A DNA stretch of 30,185 nt from JAAEQG01 sp023133475 (GCA_030631415.1 DAOVLE010000036.1:1-30185), one strand, 5' to 3'. Counted from the first letter of the stretch, positions 15,179 to 23,864 are shown. Notes: a model not told the origin generated them from the sequence alone. Numbers and translations are program-made.

Positions 15179-15997
15179 ACTGGCTGCTTGGAGCAGTTCG
15201 ACAGTTTCCCTGACGTCGTGGACCCGCACGATCCGCACGCCAGCAGTTGCCGCTGCCAGCACGCATATCAACGAGCCGGCCAAAAGGGACGACGCGGCGG
15301 TTCCCGTAAACCTGCGAACGACGCTCTTACGCGAAGTACCCAGAAGAACCGGAAACCCATCGGCTACGATCTCGTCAAGCCGCCGGATCAGTTCGCAATT
15401 GTGATCGGCGGTCTTGCCGAAACCGATCCCGGGGTCCACGACTATCCGCGAAGCAGCGATACCCGCGGAGAGGCTGAAACCGACCCGCTCGGATAAGAAC
15501 CGCTTCACCTCCCTGACGACGTCTTGATAGGTGGGGCTGTGTTGCATCGTAGCCGGCGCACCCTGCATGTGCATGAGCACGACAGGAACGTCGGCATCTG
15601 CCGCAACACCAGCCATCTCAGGATCACCACGCAACGCCGTAATATCGTTAATCATGTCCGCCCCAGCCTGTAAGGCCTCCGCGGCTACTACTGCCGAACT
15701 GGTATCCACGGAAATTACAATTTGTGGGTGTTGTTGGCGGACGGCTTCGATCACGGGGACAGCCCGGCGGATTTGCTCCTGGGGTTCGACCGGTTCAGCC
15801 CCCGGTCGCGAGGATTCCGGCCCTACGTCAATGATCGCCGCACCGTCAGCGACCATTTCAGTTGCCCGGGTAGTGGCGGATTTGACATCCAGGAACCGCC
15901 CTCCGTCGCTGAAAGAGTCGGGGGTGACGTTCAGGATGCCCATGACCACCGGCAGTCCCGAAAGGTCCAGTGTGCCGTGCCGGGTAGTCAGTTGCAT
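15173..15997 (-). CDS. folP: Dihydropteroate synthase
   Basis: Condenses 6-hydroxymethyl-7,8-dihydropterin diphosphate with p-aminobenzoate in folate synthesis; the target of sulfonamides. The 274-residue TIM-barrel protein shows MGILNVTPDSFSDGG, IDVGPESSRPGA, SVDTSS, INDITAL, MHMQGAPATMQ, DPGIGFGK, LLGTSRKS and RVHDV in the expected order. The pterin-loop motif is normally DxGGESTRPGA; here the second Gly is Pro and the Thr is Ser, a small deviation near the active site. ATG 15997 is chosen; GTG 16015 would add six residues but has no Shine-Dalgarno. It is last in the minus-strand series bamD-lptE-ftsH-folP but lies about 350 bp from ftsH across repeats, so it may have its own promoter. The TAG stop comes from a palindromic repeat. 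Confidence 0.95.
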   Translation of the reverse strand: MQLTTRHGTLDLSGLPVVMGILNVTPDSFSDGGRFLDVKSATTRATEMVADGAAIIDVGPESSRPGAEPVEPQEQIRRAVPVIEAVRQQHPQIVISVDTSSAVVAAEALQAGADMINDITALRGDPEMAGVAADADVPVVLMHMQGAPATMQHSPTYQDVVREVKRFLSERVGFSLSAGIAASRIVVDPGIGFGKTADHNCELIRRLDEIVADGFPVLLGTSRKSVVRRFTGTAASSLLAGSLICVLAAATAGVRIVRVHDVRETVELLQAASL

Positions 15998-16019
15998 GAG
16001 TCGCTTCTCGAACACTGCA

Positions 16020-16040
16020 GAAAATGGAAAATGGAAAATG
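16020..16040. repeat. Heptameric tract (GAAAATG)
   Basis: Three exact GAAAATG units, just upstream of folP on its non-template side. They lie in the position where folP's promoter or leader would be. Confidence 0.85.
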
Positions 16041-16064
16041 CTGACCGGGCAACGTTTTCAGCAT

Positions 16065-16121
16065 GTAGGGCGGGTTCTACCCGCCGCGCGATACCACAAC
16101 GGCGGGTGAAACCCGCCCTAC
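16065..16121. repeat. Family A palindrome doublet
   Basis: Left half loop TCT, spacer GCGCGATACCACAAC, right half loop GAA. The 40 bp after it (AACTGCGATTATGCC and CGGTTTTTCACGCTCCCCG) recur after the doublet at 20169-20239, so the repeated module there is longer than the doublet. Confidence 0.93.
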
Positions 16122-16152
16122 AACTGCGATTATGCCATTTTCTCGGTTTTTC

Positions 16153-16331
16153 ACGCTCCCCGTTGGGGAGCCGCTAAACGCTACGGACTTGTCGCTGCTA
16201 ACCCGCATTTTTAATGAACGCAGAGACGCAGAGAGCGCAGAGAAGAAGGGAGTGTGCCCAACGACAATGTTTCCCATCTCCCCATTTTCCATTTTCCATT
16301 TTCCATTTTCAATTTTCAATTTTCAATTCCC
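16153..16331. repeat. Mosaic of families C, E and a CATTTTC heptamer tract
   Basis: An inverted family C copy (16153-16201) is followed by family E (16213-16246), a segment ACGACAATGTTTCCCATCTC related inverted to 1088-1111, and seven 7-nt units (four CATTTTC, two AATTTTC, one AATTCCC) at 16283-16331. Together with the family A doublet at 16065 this fills the 329-bp gap between ftsH and folP; I see no gene in it. Confidence 0.88.
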
Positions 16332-16344
16332 GACAGGGTGGTGC

Positions 16345-18390
16345 TTATCCGGGTTGGGGGAGTGGTCCGTCTTCGAAACCCGGTTGACCGCTGGTCTCTG
16401 AGTCCGGAGCGGTTTGCGGATTGGTTTGCCGCCCGTCCTTGTCTGGGCGAGCTTCTTCGTCGAGAAGGTCGGAAACGCCAAGCTTGTCCAAACTCTCACC
16501 GGCAATCAGCGCCTTGACGTTCTCGCCGGTGATGGTTTCATACTTGATAAGTGCCTTGGCAATGTTGCTGAGTTTGTCGGCGTTTTCGCTGATGATCCGT
16601 TCCGCATCGGTATAAGCCTGGTCAATGAGCTGTCGCACTTCCTCGTCAATAAGCTTGGCGGTTTCGTCGGAGTACTCTTTGCCGGCCAACGCCTCCAACC
16701 CCTCAGGCCTGTTGTTCTCCTCACGGTCGTATGCGATGAAGCCGAGCTTATCGGTCATGCCCCATGCGGTGACCATTCGCCGAGCCAGTTCAGTGGCTTG
16801 ACGAATATCCGAGGAGGCACCGGTGTTGATGTCGCCACAGAAACGCTCCTCGGCGATGCGCCCGGCACAGAGTATCCGCATAGTCGCCAGAATGAAGTTC
16901 TTGCTGTAGTTGGTCCGGTCCTTCTCGGGGAGGGAAAAGGTCGCCCCCCCATAAGGGCCTCGGGGAATGATGCTGATCTTGTGCAGCGGGTCGGCGTGCT
17001 CTTCGAGCGATTGCACCAAGGCGTGCCCCGCCTCGTGATAGGCGGTGGCTCGCTTCTCGATTTCGTCGATTGTGCGGCTTTTCTTGGCCCGTCCCCAGCG
17101 CACTTTGTCGCGGGATTCTTCCAGGTCATCCTGCTCGACGAACTCCTTGTTCTCCATCGTCGCCAACAATGCCGACTCGTTGATAATGGCGGCGAGATCG
17201 GCACCGGAAAACATGGGAGTGCCTCGGGCCAGACGCTTCAAGTCGGCGTCAGGCCCCAACTTGATCTTGCGGGCGTGAACCTTGAGAATCTCATAGCGAC
17301 CCTTGACGTCCGGCAGCGAGACCACCACCTGGCGGTCAAACCGACCGGGGCGGATCAACGCCGGGTCCAGCACGTCCATACGGTTGGTGGCGGCTATCAC
17401 AATCACTTGGTCGTCGGTCTCGAACCCGTCCATCTCCACGAGAATGGCATTGAGGGTCTGTTCACGCTCATCGTGCCCTCCACCGGCGAAGTTGGCTCCA
17501 CGGCGGCGGCCCACCGCGTCAATCTCGTCAAGAAAGATGATACAGGGCGAGTTCTCCTTGGCCTGTTTGAACAGATCGCGGACCCGCGAAGCCCCCACAC
17601 CCACGAACATCTCCACGAAGTCCGAACCGCTGATCGAGAAAAACGGCACGTCCGCCTCCCCGGCGATGGCTTTGGCCAGCAGGGTCTTCCCGCAACCGGG
17701 CTGCCCGACCAGCAGGACCCCCCGCGGGATGCGCCCGCCCAGACGCTGGAACTTCTTGGGGTTCTTGAGGAACTCGATGATCTCGGACACTTCTTCCTTG
17801 GCTTCGACGACACCTGCTACGTCAGCGAAGGTGATGTTGGTGTGCTCCTTTGTGGTAACGCGATGCCGCGATCGCCCGAAGTTGCCCAGCATACCGCCCC
17901 CGCCCCCCGCATTGCGAATCTGGCGGAAAACGTAGAACCAGAAGAAGGCAATCAACAACAACCATGGGAGCATGCTCACCAAAGCGATCAACCATTTGCT
18001 GGTCCTCTCGTTCTTGATCGTGGCTTCGGGCAAAGCCGCCAGCAAATCGCGCATGAACTCCGAGTCCATCGCTGGTGGGGGGTATTGCAGTTTGAATTCA
18101 CGGTTGCTTTGCACGGTAGCATCGGTAGCGGGTTTGCGAATGCCGCCGATGCTGTCCTCACGGATACGCACCTCTTCGATTTGCCCGTCGTGCACCCACT
18201 TCCAAAACGTGCTGATGTCGATCTGTTGGGGCTGGTTGGCACCGTTGGTCAGCAACACCACCAACACCAATGCCAACCCCAGGAAAATCGTCCAACTGAG
18301 GATTCCGCGCGAAGGCATCTTCAGGTTTGGCCCTGTAGGCTTCGGGTGGTTGCTCTGTTTTTCGGGGCTGTGCCCCTTATCTTCCGGCAT
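16345..18390 (-). CDS. ftsH: FtsH, ATP-dependent membrane zinc metalloprotease
   Basis: A hexameric AAA+ protease that extracts and degrades membrane and unstable cytoplasmic proteins. The 681-residue product has two N-terminal membrane helices (about 30-48 and 133-153) flanking a small extracytoplasmic domain. The AAA module has Walker A GQPGCGKT (about 228-235), Walker B IIFLDEID, the pore motif F-V in SDFVEMFVGVGASRVRD, and the second region of homology ending in RPGRFDRQ. The zinc site is H452-E-A-G-H456, with the third ligand expected at the Asp of TGASSDIRQAT. A C-terminal tail of about 50 residues rich in Pro, Asp and Gln is non-conserved. ATG 18390 has GGAG 8 nt upstream. It begins 61 nt after the lptE-like gene, so co-transcription is likely. 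Confidence 0.98.
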   Translation of the reverse strand: MPEDKGHSPEKQSNHPKPTGPNLKMPSRGILSWTIFLGLALVLVVLLTNGANQPQQIDISTFWKWVHDGQIEEVRIREDSIGGIRKPATDATVQSNREFKLQYPPPAMDSEFMRDLLAALPEATIKNERTSKWLIALVSMLPWLLLIAFFWFYVFRQIRNAGGGGGMLGNFGRSRHRVTTKEHTNITFADVAGVVEAKEEVSEIIEFLKNPKKFQRLGGRIPRGVLLVGQPGCGKTLLAKAIAGEADVPFFSISGSDFVEMFVGVGASRVRDLFKQAKENSPCIIFLDEIDAVGRRRGANFAGGGHDEREQTLNAILVEMDGFETDDQVIVIAATNRMDVLDPALIRPGRFDRQVVVSLPDVKGRYEILKVHARKIKLGPDADLKRLARGTPMFSGADLAAIINESALLATMENKEFVEQDDLEESRDKVRWGRAKKSRTIDEIEKRATAYHEAGHALVQSLEEHADPLHKISIIPRGPYGGATFSLPEKDRTNYSKNFILATMRILCAGRIAEERFCGDINTGASSDIRQATELARRMVTAWGMTDKLGFIAYDREENNRPEGLEALAGKEYSDETAKLIDEEVRQLIDQAYTDAERIISENADKLSNIAKALIKYETITGENVKALIAGESLDKLGVSDLLDEEARPDKDGRQTNPQTAPDSETSGQPGFEDGPLPQPG

Positions 18391-18451
18391 GTGTCAAACT
18401 CCGTTGCTGGATTCGTGTGCCCCGATAACGCACCATGGGATTCTAGCCCTC

Positions 18452-18946
18452 TTACCACCGGGATTCCATGGTTTCGACGATGGCTTCCGCCATACCATCA
18501 AACCCCCGCATCATCCCTTTGGCGAATGTCTCACCCACCGGAGGAATATACTCGACCGAATACACAAACCGCTTGCGTTCGACCAGGAGGCTACCGGTCC
18601 GCAGGTCCTTCCAGCGATAGCGCATGATGATGGTTGCCCCTTTCTCACGCGGCAAGCCGCTCTCGAAGTCATCACCAAACGCACGCTGGCGAACCTCCAG
18701 AATCTCACCGGAAAACAGCGTGTCCGCCGTCCGCAACGGCCCAATCCGGTACGGGGTGTCCATCTCGATCCGCTTGATAAGCGCTTCGGTCAGTTGAAAC
18801 TCCAACTCGCGTCGAAACTCGCGCGACTCCAGCATCTCGACGTGCACCGTCTGTATTCCGGACCTGAACGGGCGTTTCGTCGAGTAGCCGCAACCACCGC
18901 ATAACACCGCCGCCAGGCCAACCACCACCACAAACCTGCCGATCAC
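18452..18946 (-). CDS. lptE: LptE-like outer-membrane LPS assembly lipoprotein
   Basis: LptE plugs the LptD beta-barrel that inserts lipopolysaccharide into the outer membrane. The 164-residue protein has an N-terminal hydrophobic segment ending in a lipobox-like LCGGC (Cys19) followed by GYST, the GCGYS-type start typical of the LptE family. The body contains SGIQTVHVEMLESREFRREL and LTEALIKRIEMDTPYRIG, matching the family's strand-helix opening. The lipobox is imperfect, since Cys occupies the -3 position. The GTG start overlaps the stop of the upstream bamD-like gene by 4 nt (GTGA), implying translational coupling. The combination with BamD points to an outer-membrane biogenesis operon. 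lptD is not in the window, and the symbol is assigned on family resemblance only. Confidence 0.72.
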   Translation of the reverse strand: MIGRFVVVVGLAAVLCGGCGYSTKRPFRSGIQTVHVEMLESREFRRELEFQLTEALIKRIEMDTPYRIGPLRTADTLFSGEILEVRQRAFGDDFESGLPREKGATIIMRYRWKDLRTGSLLVERKRFVYSVEYIPPVGETFAKGMMRGFDGMAEAIVETMESRW

Positions 18947-20052
18947 GGGGTCACCTCACTTCCGGACGGCTCCGCCTTGCCCATGCCCATTTTCGAGAGA
19001 TGTCGAATAGCCTGGCGAGCGGCGATGGTCTCAGGCCAATTCGCCATGGTGGAACGATAATAGAACGCAGCCGCATTGCGATGCCTGGTGCGCCGATAAT
19101 AATCGCCCACGTGGAGTTCCTTGGCTGCCCGTTTCTCGCGGATGTCGTCGAGAATCAAACCCACGCCCTCTTGCTCGGCGGTGCCGGGATACTGGACCAG
19201 GTATTCATGGTATCTGGCTTGGGCCTCGACCAACGCCGCGTCGTCGAACTCGATGCCCGGGAAACTCGCCAGGGCGGCATCGGCACTACGCCGAAGCGCG
19301 TGCCGCATGTAACGACTGCTGGGAAACTGCTCCCGCAGGCGGGTAAATTCCATCTCCGCCAAAACAAAATCCCCATTTTTGAAGAAGTAGTCAGCCTTGG
19401 TCTTCAAAGCCAACTCGGCTGTGGAACTGCCCGGATTGTTTGCCGCCAGATCGTCGAGAATGCCGATCCCCATCTCTTCAGCCGATAAGATACGCAGCCC
19501 CAAAAACTTACGTCTCGTGCCGTTGAGAAAGACATCGGCGATAACGAATTCGTAGTGAACGGCTTCGGCGGCGGCTTGGGTTCCGCCAAACTCGCTGAGG
19601 AACTCTTGCAGGTGCTTGTGGGCCTTGTAGTAATCACGCCGGGCAATCTCGATGCGGGCCTGCAATACTGCCGCATCAGGATAATAGGGGCTCGTATTGC
19701 CGTATCTCTTAAGCCACTTGCGGATGCCTCGATACGCCGAGCCATAATGACCTTCGGCGTAGGCCATCCGCGCCAGTCGCAGATCACCTTCGGCGGTGCC
19801 GGGAATTGGAGGTTCCTGCTCGACCCATACGCCGCGGGCTTCGTCGTACTCGAGAGCCTCACCTTGCACCCTCGGTTGCCTGGCCTGCACCACCGCCGAT
19901 TGCACCGCCAAGAGGCAAGTGATCAGCCCACAACACAACAGATGCCGGTGGCGGCCTGACGCCGCCGAGCATCCTCCCTCAACAGCGCCGGCCCGATAAG
20001 AAGCGTTGGGGGCTGTCTCTGGGCGCTTCGCAGTGCAATGGTTAAGCGTCAT
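18943..20052 (-). CDS. bamD: BamD-like TPR protein, outer membrane assembly
   Basis: A BamD/YfiO-type tetratricopeptide protein of 369 residues. BamD works with the BamA barrel in outer-membrane protein insertion. After an N-terminal hydrophobic stretch (LLCCGLITCLLAVQSAVVQA, about residues 38-57) it shows repeated helical hairpins: LARMAYAEGHYGSAYRGIRK, AVLQARIEIARRDYYKAHKH, TKADYFFKNGDFVLAEMEFT and LHVGDYYRRTRHRNAAAFYY. ATG 20052 has AGGT about 9 nt upstream; ATG 20061 is an alternative. The frame stays open to 20214 through a family A repeat, which would add an unlikely leader. The signal peptide has an unusually long n-region, so the start may be further in. It overlaps the lptE-like gene by 4 nt. 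A different TPR role is possible, but the neighbour supports BamD. Confidence 0.72.
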   Translation of the reverse strand: MTLNHCTAKRPETAPNASYRAGAVEGGCSAASGRHRHLLCCGLITCLLAVQSAVVQARQPRVQGEALEYDEARGVWVEQEPPIPGTAEGDLRLARMAYAEGHYGSAYRGIRKWLKRYGNTSPYYPDAAVLQARIEIARRDYYKAHKHLQEFLSEFGGTQAAAEAVHYEFVIADVFLNGTRRKFLGLRILSAEEMGIGILDDLAANNPGSSTAELALKTKADYFFKNGDFVLAEMEFTRLREQFPSSRYMRHALRRSADAALASFPGIEFDDAALVEAQARYHEYLVQYPGTAEQEGVGLILDDIREKRAAKELHVGDYYRRTRHRNAAAFYYRSTMANWPETIAARQAIRHLSKMGMGKAEPSGSEVTP

Positions 20053-20168
20053 CGGATCCATACCTGTCCAAGATTGTGGAAGGGGCGCCGCACCGGCGTC
20101 GTTTCCCCGGTCATCCACCATTCTACGACACACCACCGAGGCAGGCAACTTGACCGTCTTCTGATGTT

Positions 20169-20239
20169 GTAGGGCGGGTTCCACCCGCCATCGGCAAGTG
20201 AAACATAACGCCATAGATGGCGGGTGGAACCCGCCCTAC
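20169..20239. repeat. Family A palindrome doublet
   Basis: Left and right halves (loops TCC and GGA) are separated by about 29 nt, longer than usual. The 3' flank AACTGCGATTACGCCGTTTT then CCCGTTTTTCACGCTCCCG is shared with the copy at 16065-16121. Confidence 0.93.
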
Positions 20240-20285
20240 AACTGCGATTACGCCGTTTTCCCCGTTTTTCACGCTCCCGTTCGGT

Positions 20286-22817
20286 TTATTTGTGAAATGG
20301 GGTGCGTTTGGAGACCTCCGCGAGATAACGGTGCAGGCTTTCATACGGCGGGGGGCGCTGGGACAGTTCGAGGGAATGCTTCAGACAATACAGGGCCTCG
20401 TCTGATTTGTGCATCTGCTCATATGCCTTGGCTTTCTGCTCCCATGCCTGAGCCTCCATACGCGGGTTGCGATGCCGTTGTGCCAACTCGATCCGCTTGA
20501 TGATGTAGTCTAACGCCTTCTCCTCCTGCTCGGTGAGCAGATACATATCCGCCAGATGCTCATAAGTCACCGCCAGCCCGTTCCAGAAGTCCGTTTCCGC
20601 AAGGGTTCGGATGGCTTCGTCAAAGCGGGACTGAGCCTGATCGAACTGCCCGGTCAGGCAGGCACAGCGCCCGAGGTTCATGTTGGAGACCCCGAGGTTG
20701 ACCCGGTCGCCGACCTCCTGGGATAGTATCAAAGCCCGGTTGTAGTATTCCTGGGCCTCGCAAAACCGCTCCTGCTTGAGCAGTACGCTGCCCATGCCAT
20801 TGTAAGGCCATACCAGTGACACTAAGTCGCCGTGGCGTTTGCTGATTTCGATGGCCTGGGCGAAGGCCTGCTCCGCCTCTTCGTAGCGGTTGAGCCGCAA
20901 CAACACGAACCCCAGGTTCCCGTAGTACTTGGCGGCATCGCCGAACAGGGTCAACTCGGTTGCGATGGAGGTGGCCCGGTCCAGGAACTCGTGGGCCAGG
21001 GCATACTCGCCCTGGTAGTAATACATGACGCCGAGGTTGCAGTATGCTTCTGCCAAACGCGGTTGATTGTTCAGCTCTCGGGCGAGGTTCTCCTCGCGTT
21101 GGTGATACTCGGTGGCTTGCTCGTACTCGCCACAGCGTGCGTGACAGACCCCGATCAGGCTGATGGGATCGAGGTATTCAGGGTCGGCCTGATTGGCCTC
21201 CTCCGCCAGGCGGATGGCTTGGCGGTATCGCCCCTCGGCAAACGCCCGCTTGGCCCGGGCCAGCTTCTCGGTGGCTTCGAGACTCTCGGAGGACCCTCCG
21301 GGCAGGCTGGACGGCGCCAGCTTCTTGCTGACCAGCTCCACCACCGCGGTGGCGACCTGATCTTCGAGAGCGAACAGGTCATCGATCTGGCCGGCTATGT
21401 GGGCTATGTGCCGGGGTTGTGGATTGCCGGACATCAGGGCATGGACGGTGAGACGCAGCTTGCCGGCGACCATCTGATAGCTGCCCATGATGATGGTCCC
21501 GGCGCCGACCAGTCGCCCGGCTTCGATGATCTGCTCCATCTCGGTCCCGCCGGCGTCGCGGGCATCGATTTGCTTCAGGGTCTTTTGCAGGCTGTTGCGA
21601 TCGGCGATGTGCACGTCGCGCAGCGCCATCAGACGGCTGGTCACATAGTCGGCGATGGCATCGCCCACCCAGTCGTCCGCCTCGCGTTTGGTGAGATTGT
21701 TGAAAGACAGAACCGTGATCCCCTTGGGCGGAAGACGTGGGGAGGGGGCAGGCATGGTCACCATGGCGGTGCCGTGCTCCACACCGACCCGCAGGGCGTC
21801 CACCAGGTCCACCGTGGATTCGTAGCGATGGTCGGGCTTCTTGGCCAGACAGGCTTCGAGCACCTGCCGGAACCACGAAGGGATTCTGCCCGCCGATTCC
21901 TTGGGCCAGACCACCGGTTCGTGGCGGTGCTTCTGAGCCAGGTCCAGCACGCCCACGCCCATGAACACCGGCTGCCCCACCGCCAGATGGTAGAGCGTCG
22001 CCCCCAGAGAGTAGATGTCCGCCCGGTGATCCAGTTCGCCCTCGGCGTCGAACTGCTCTGGGGACATGTAATGAGGTGTTCCCAGCAGTTGCCCCACGTG
22101 GGTGATCCCGCCCTGCCCGGAGGTCTGAATCTTGACCAGGCCCAGGTCCATGATTTTGACCTGCCCGGTGCTGCACAGCATCAGGTTGCTTGGCTTGATG
22201 TCGCGATGGATCAGGGTTGCCTCATGGATGGCTGACAATCCCTCAGCCGTTTGAATGGCGACATCCACCACCTGTTCCCACGGCATGTAGCCGGTATCGC
22301 GGATCACCTTGCGGAGGTTGGCTCCGTCCACGTATTCCATGACGAAGTACCAGCTTCCCTTGACGCAGTCGCAGTCCAACACGCGGGCGACGTTGATGTG
22401 GTTCACCGAAGCCCCGGCGTGGGCTTCGGCTCGGAGACGGGCGATGGCCAGCTCCTTCCAATCATCATCGGGGGCATCGAGCACTTTGATGACGCAAAGC
22501 TGTTCGAGGTGCCGGTGATGAGCCAGGAAAATGCGTCCCTGGGCACCGGCTCCCAACGCCCGAATTATCGAATAGCGTTCGGCACAGACGTTCGCCCATT
22601 TCTCCGTGGACATTTCAGCAAACGCGAGTGTATCACGCCACTTGGTCCCATCCGCGAACTCGGTGGGGCGTGGGAACACGAACTTGCAACGGCTGCATGA
22701 GAGGAACTGGTCCGCGCGTCCTCTGATCACACCTGGGCCTGCATGACAGTGTGGGCACGTCCACCCCAATTCCGCCACGGGCTCGCTATCGTTTGCTTGC
22801 GCTGCGATTGTCTTCAC
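20286..22817 (-). CDS. Cytoplasmic Ser/Thr kinase with zinc ribbon, TolB-like domain and TPR array
   Basis: An 843-residue multidomain protein. Residues 21-44 form a zinc ribbon (C21-x2-C24 ... C41-x2-C44). The kinase domain (about 82-345) has GAGAQGRIFLA, ATP-binding K111 in VIKVL, catalytic H204-R-D206 in HRDIKPSN, D224-L-G instead of DFG, and MSPEQ. Residues about 370-500 (GITVLSFNNLTKREADDWVG and GRLVGAGTIIMGSYQMV) resemble the TolB N-terminal/FlgO-like domain seen in adenylate-cyclase and kinase fusions. The rest is at least six TPRs (for example AYCNLGVMYYYQGEYALAHE). No membrane helix is seen, so it is likely cytoplasmic. GTG 22817 is needed to include the ribbon; GAGG directly abuts it, an unusual spacing. 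The gene is transcribed alone, divergently from the CPBP protease gene. Its substrate is unknown. Confidence 0.93.
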   Translation of the reverse strand: MKTIAAQANDSEPVAELGWTCPHCHAGPGVIRGRADQFLSCSRCKFVFPRPTEFADGTKWRDTLAFAEMSTEKWANVCAERYSIIRALGAGAQGRIFLAHHRHLEQLCVIKVLDAPDDDWKELAIARLRAEAHAGASVNHINVARVLDCDCVKGSWYFVMEYVDGANLRKVIRDTGYMPWEQVVDVAIQTAEGLSAIHEATLIHRDIKPSNLMLCSTGQVKIMDLGLVKIQTSGQGGITHVGQLLGTPHYMSPEQFDAEGELDHRADIYSLGATLYHLAVGQPVFMGVGVLDLAQKHRHEPVVWPKESAGRIPSWFRQVLEACLAKKPDHRYESTVDLVDALRVGVEHGTAMVTMPAPSPRLPPKGITVLSFNNLTKREADDWVGDAIADYVTSRLMALRDVHIADRNSLQKTLKQIDARDAGGTEMEQIIEAGRLVGAGTIIMGSYQMVAGKLRLTVHALMSGNPQPRHIAHIAGQIDDLFALEDQVATAVVELVSKKLAPSSLPGGSSESLEATEKLARAKRAFAEGRYRQAIRLAEEANQADPEYLDPISLIGVCHARCGEYEQATEYHQREENLARELNNQPRLAEAYCNLGVMYYYQGEYALAHEFLDRATSIATELTLFGDAAKYYGNLGFVLLRLNRYEEAEQAFAQAIEISKRHGDLVSLVWPYNGMGSVLLKQERFCEAQEYYNRALILSQEVGDRVNLGVSNMNLGRCACLTGQFDQAQSRFDEAIRTLAETDFWNGLAVTYEHLADMYLLTEQEEKALDYIIKRIELAQRHRNPRMEAQAWEQKAKAYEQMHKSDEALYCLKHSLELSQRPPPYESLHRYLAEVSKRTPFHK

Positions 22818-22913
22818 CCTCGGTATAGTCGCACTCGTTTGCCCTATCTATCGTAACCGCGCCCTCACGATGTGTGAATAGGGTATCTGCCGTAATGTAA
22901 TGGTATCCAGGAG

Positions 22914-22988
22914 GTAGGGCGGGTTTCACCCGCCTTCTTGGCATGGGGCGGTTTCTTGACGTGGGATGGCGGGTAGAACCCGCCCTAC
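22914..22988. repeat. Family A palindrome doublet in a divergent promoter region
   Basis: Left half loop TTC, a 32-nt spacer beginning TTCTTGGC, right half loop AGA. It sits in the 212-bp region between the divergently transcribed kinase and CPBP genes, where promoters should be. Confidence 0.92.
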
Positions 22989-23029
22989 TCTTGCACGTCC
23001 CGATTTCTACCGTTATGGTGAGTGCAACG

Positions 23030-23740
23030 ATGTTTTTACCGGCTGTGGATGGTGTTCGCCGTGCGGGATTGGCAAGACCGCTGGAGGCGTTGGTTTTCCT
23101 GCTCCCACTGATTGTGGTCTCGGAGCTTGGGTCGCGTTGGTTTGGGGTTTCTGCTGAGTTCCCGGAGCAAGGGCGCGTTGTCGCGTTTCACCTGCTCCGG
23201 TTTTTCTTTCAGTTGTTCGGCTCGACAGGGGCGCTCATGCCCGCCCTGGCGGTGGTGGCGATCCTGTTGAGTACGCATGTCGTCTCCGGGCAACCGTGGC
23301 AAGTGCGCAAGTCGGCGGTGGGGTTGATGTGCCTCGAGTCGATGGCGTGGGCCTTGCCCCTGCTTCTCATTAACCATTGGGTCAGGTTGGCCCAAGGCCC
23401 GAAGCCGAGCGAGTGGCTGGGGCAGGCGACACTGGGTATCGGAGCGGGCATCTACGAAGAGCTGGTCTTTCGGCTCATACTGGTCACGGCGATCGTAATG
23501 ATCGGGTCGGACCTGTTGGGTCGCCGCCAGGCGGTGATGCTGCTGGTTGCCATTGTCGTCTCCGCCCTGCTGTTTGCGGCGCACCACCATCCTCCGGTGG
23601 GCAGTGATCCTTTTGATGCGAGCCGCTTTTTGTTCCGCACATTGGCGGGTGTGTATCTGGGGGTGATATTTGCTGTGCGGGGTTATGGGCTGGCTGCCGG
23701 GACCCATGCCGCGTACAACCTGATCGTCCTGGCCCTGTAG
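23030..23740 (+). CDS. CPBP family intramembrane metalloprotease
   Basis: A 236-residue polytopic protein of the CPBP (Abi/Rce1-type) intramembrane protease family. Its conserved motifs are all visible: EELVFR (the EExxxR motif, in GIYEELVFRLI), FAAHHH as the second His-containing motif, and the C-terminal GTHAAYN. At least five hydrophobic segments are present. ATG 23030 has GGTGAG 7 nt upstream; ATG 23015 and a longer frame to 22943 running through repeat DNA are less likely. The family handles prenylated proteins in eukaryotes and bacteriocin immunity or maturation in some bacteria; no substrate is suggested by the neighbours. Its stop codon TAG is the first part of a family A repeat head. 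Confidence 0.88.
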   Translation: MFLPAVDGVRRAGLARPLEALVFLLPLIVVSELGSRWFGVSAEFPEQGRVVAFHLLRFFFQLFGSTGALMPALAVVAILLSTHVVSGQPWQVRKSAVGLMCLESMAWALPLLLINHWVRLAQGPKPSEWLGQATLGIGAGIYEELVFRLILVTAIVMIGSDLLGRRQAVMLLVAIVVSALLFAAHHHPPVGSDPFDASRFLFRTLAGVYLGVIFAVRGYGLAAGTHAAYNLIVLAL

Positions 23741-23855
23741 GGCGGGTTCCACCCGCCTTCCTGGCGTGGTGCGGCGGGTGGAACCCGCCCTACTGGCGGC
23801 AGCATCGCGTTGAACCGATATTACTAAACGCCAGCGCGGGTGGAACCCGCCCTAC
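23737..23855. repeat. Family A doublet plus an extra half-unit after the CPBP gene
   Basis: Doublet 23737-23793 (spacer TTCCTGGCGTGGTGC) and a further right-hand half at 23834-23855. The TAG of the first GTAG is the stop codon of the CPBP gene. Confidence 0.95.
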
Positions 23856-23864
23856 CGGCTCAGC

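Noticed and set aside
16414..18627. A 737-codon open frame antisense to ftsH
   Set aside because: FtsH on the other strand has every family motif. The antisense frame is a mirror of GC-rich codon use, with no motif, no Shine-Dalgarno and a Val/Leu/Gly/His-rich composition.
20832..22235. A 467-codon open frame antisense to the TPR kinase
   Set aside because: It overlaps kinase and TPR regions with clear motifs on the minus strand and has no signal of its own.
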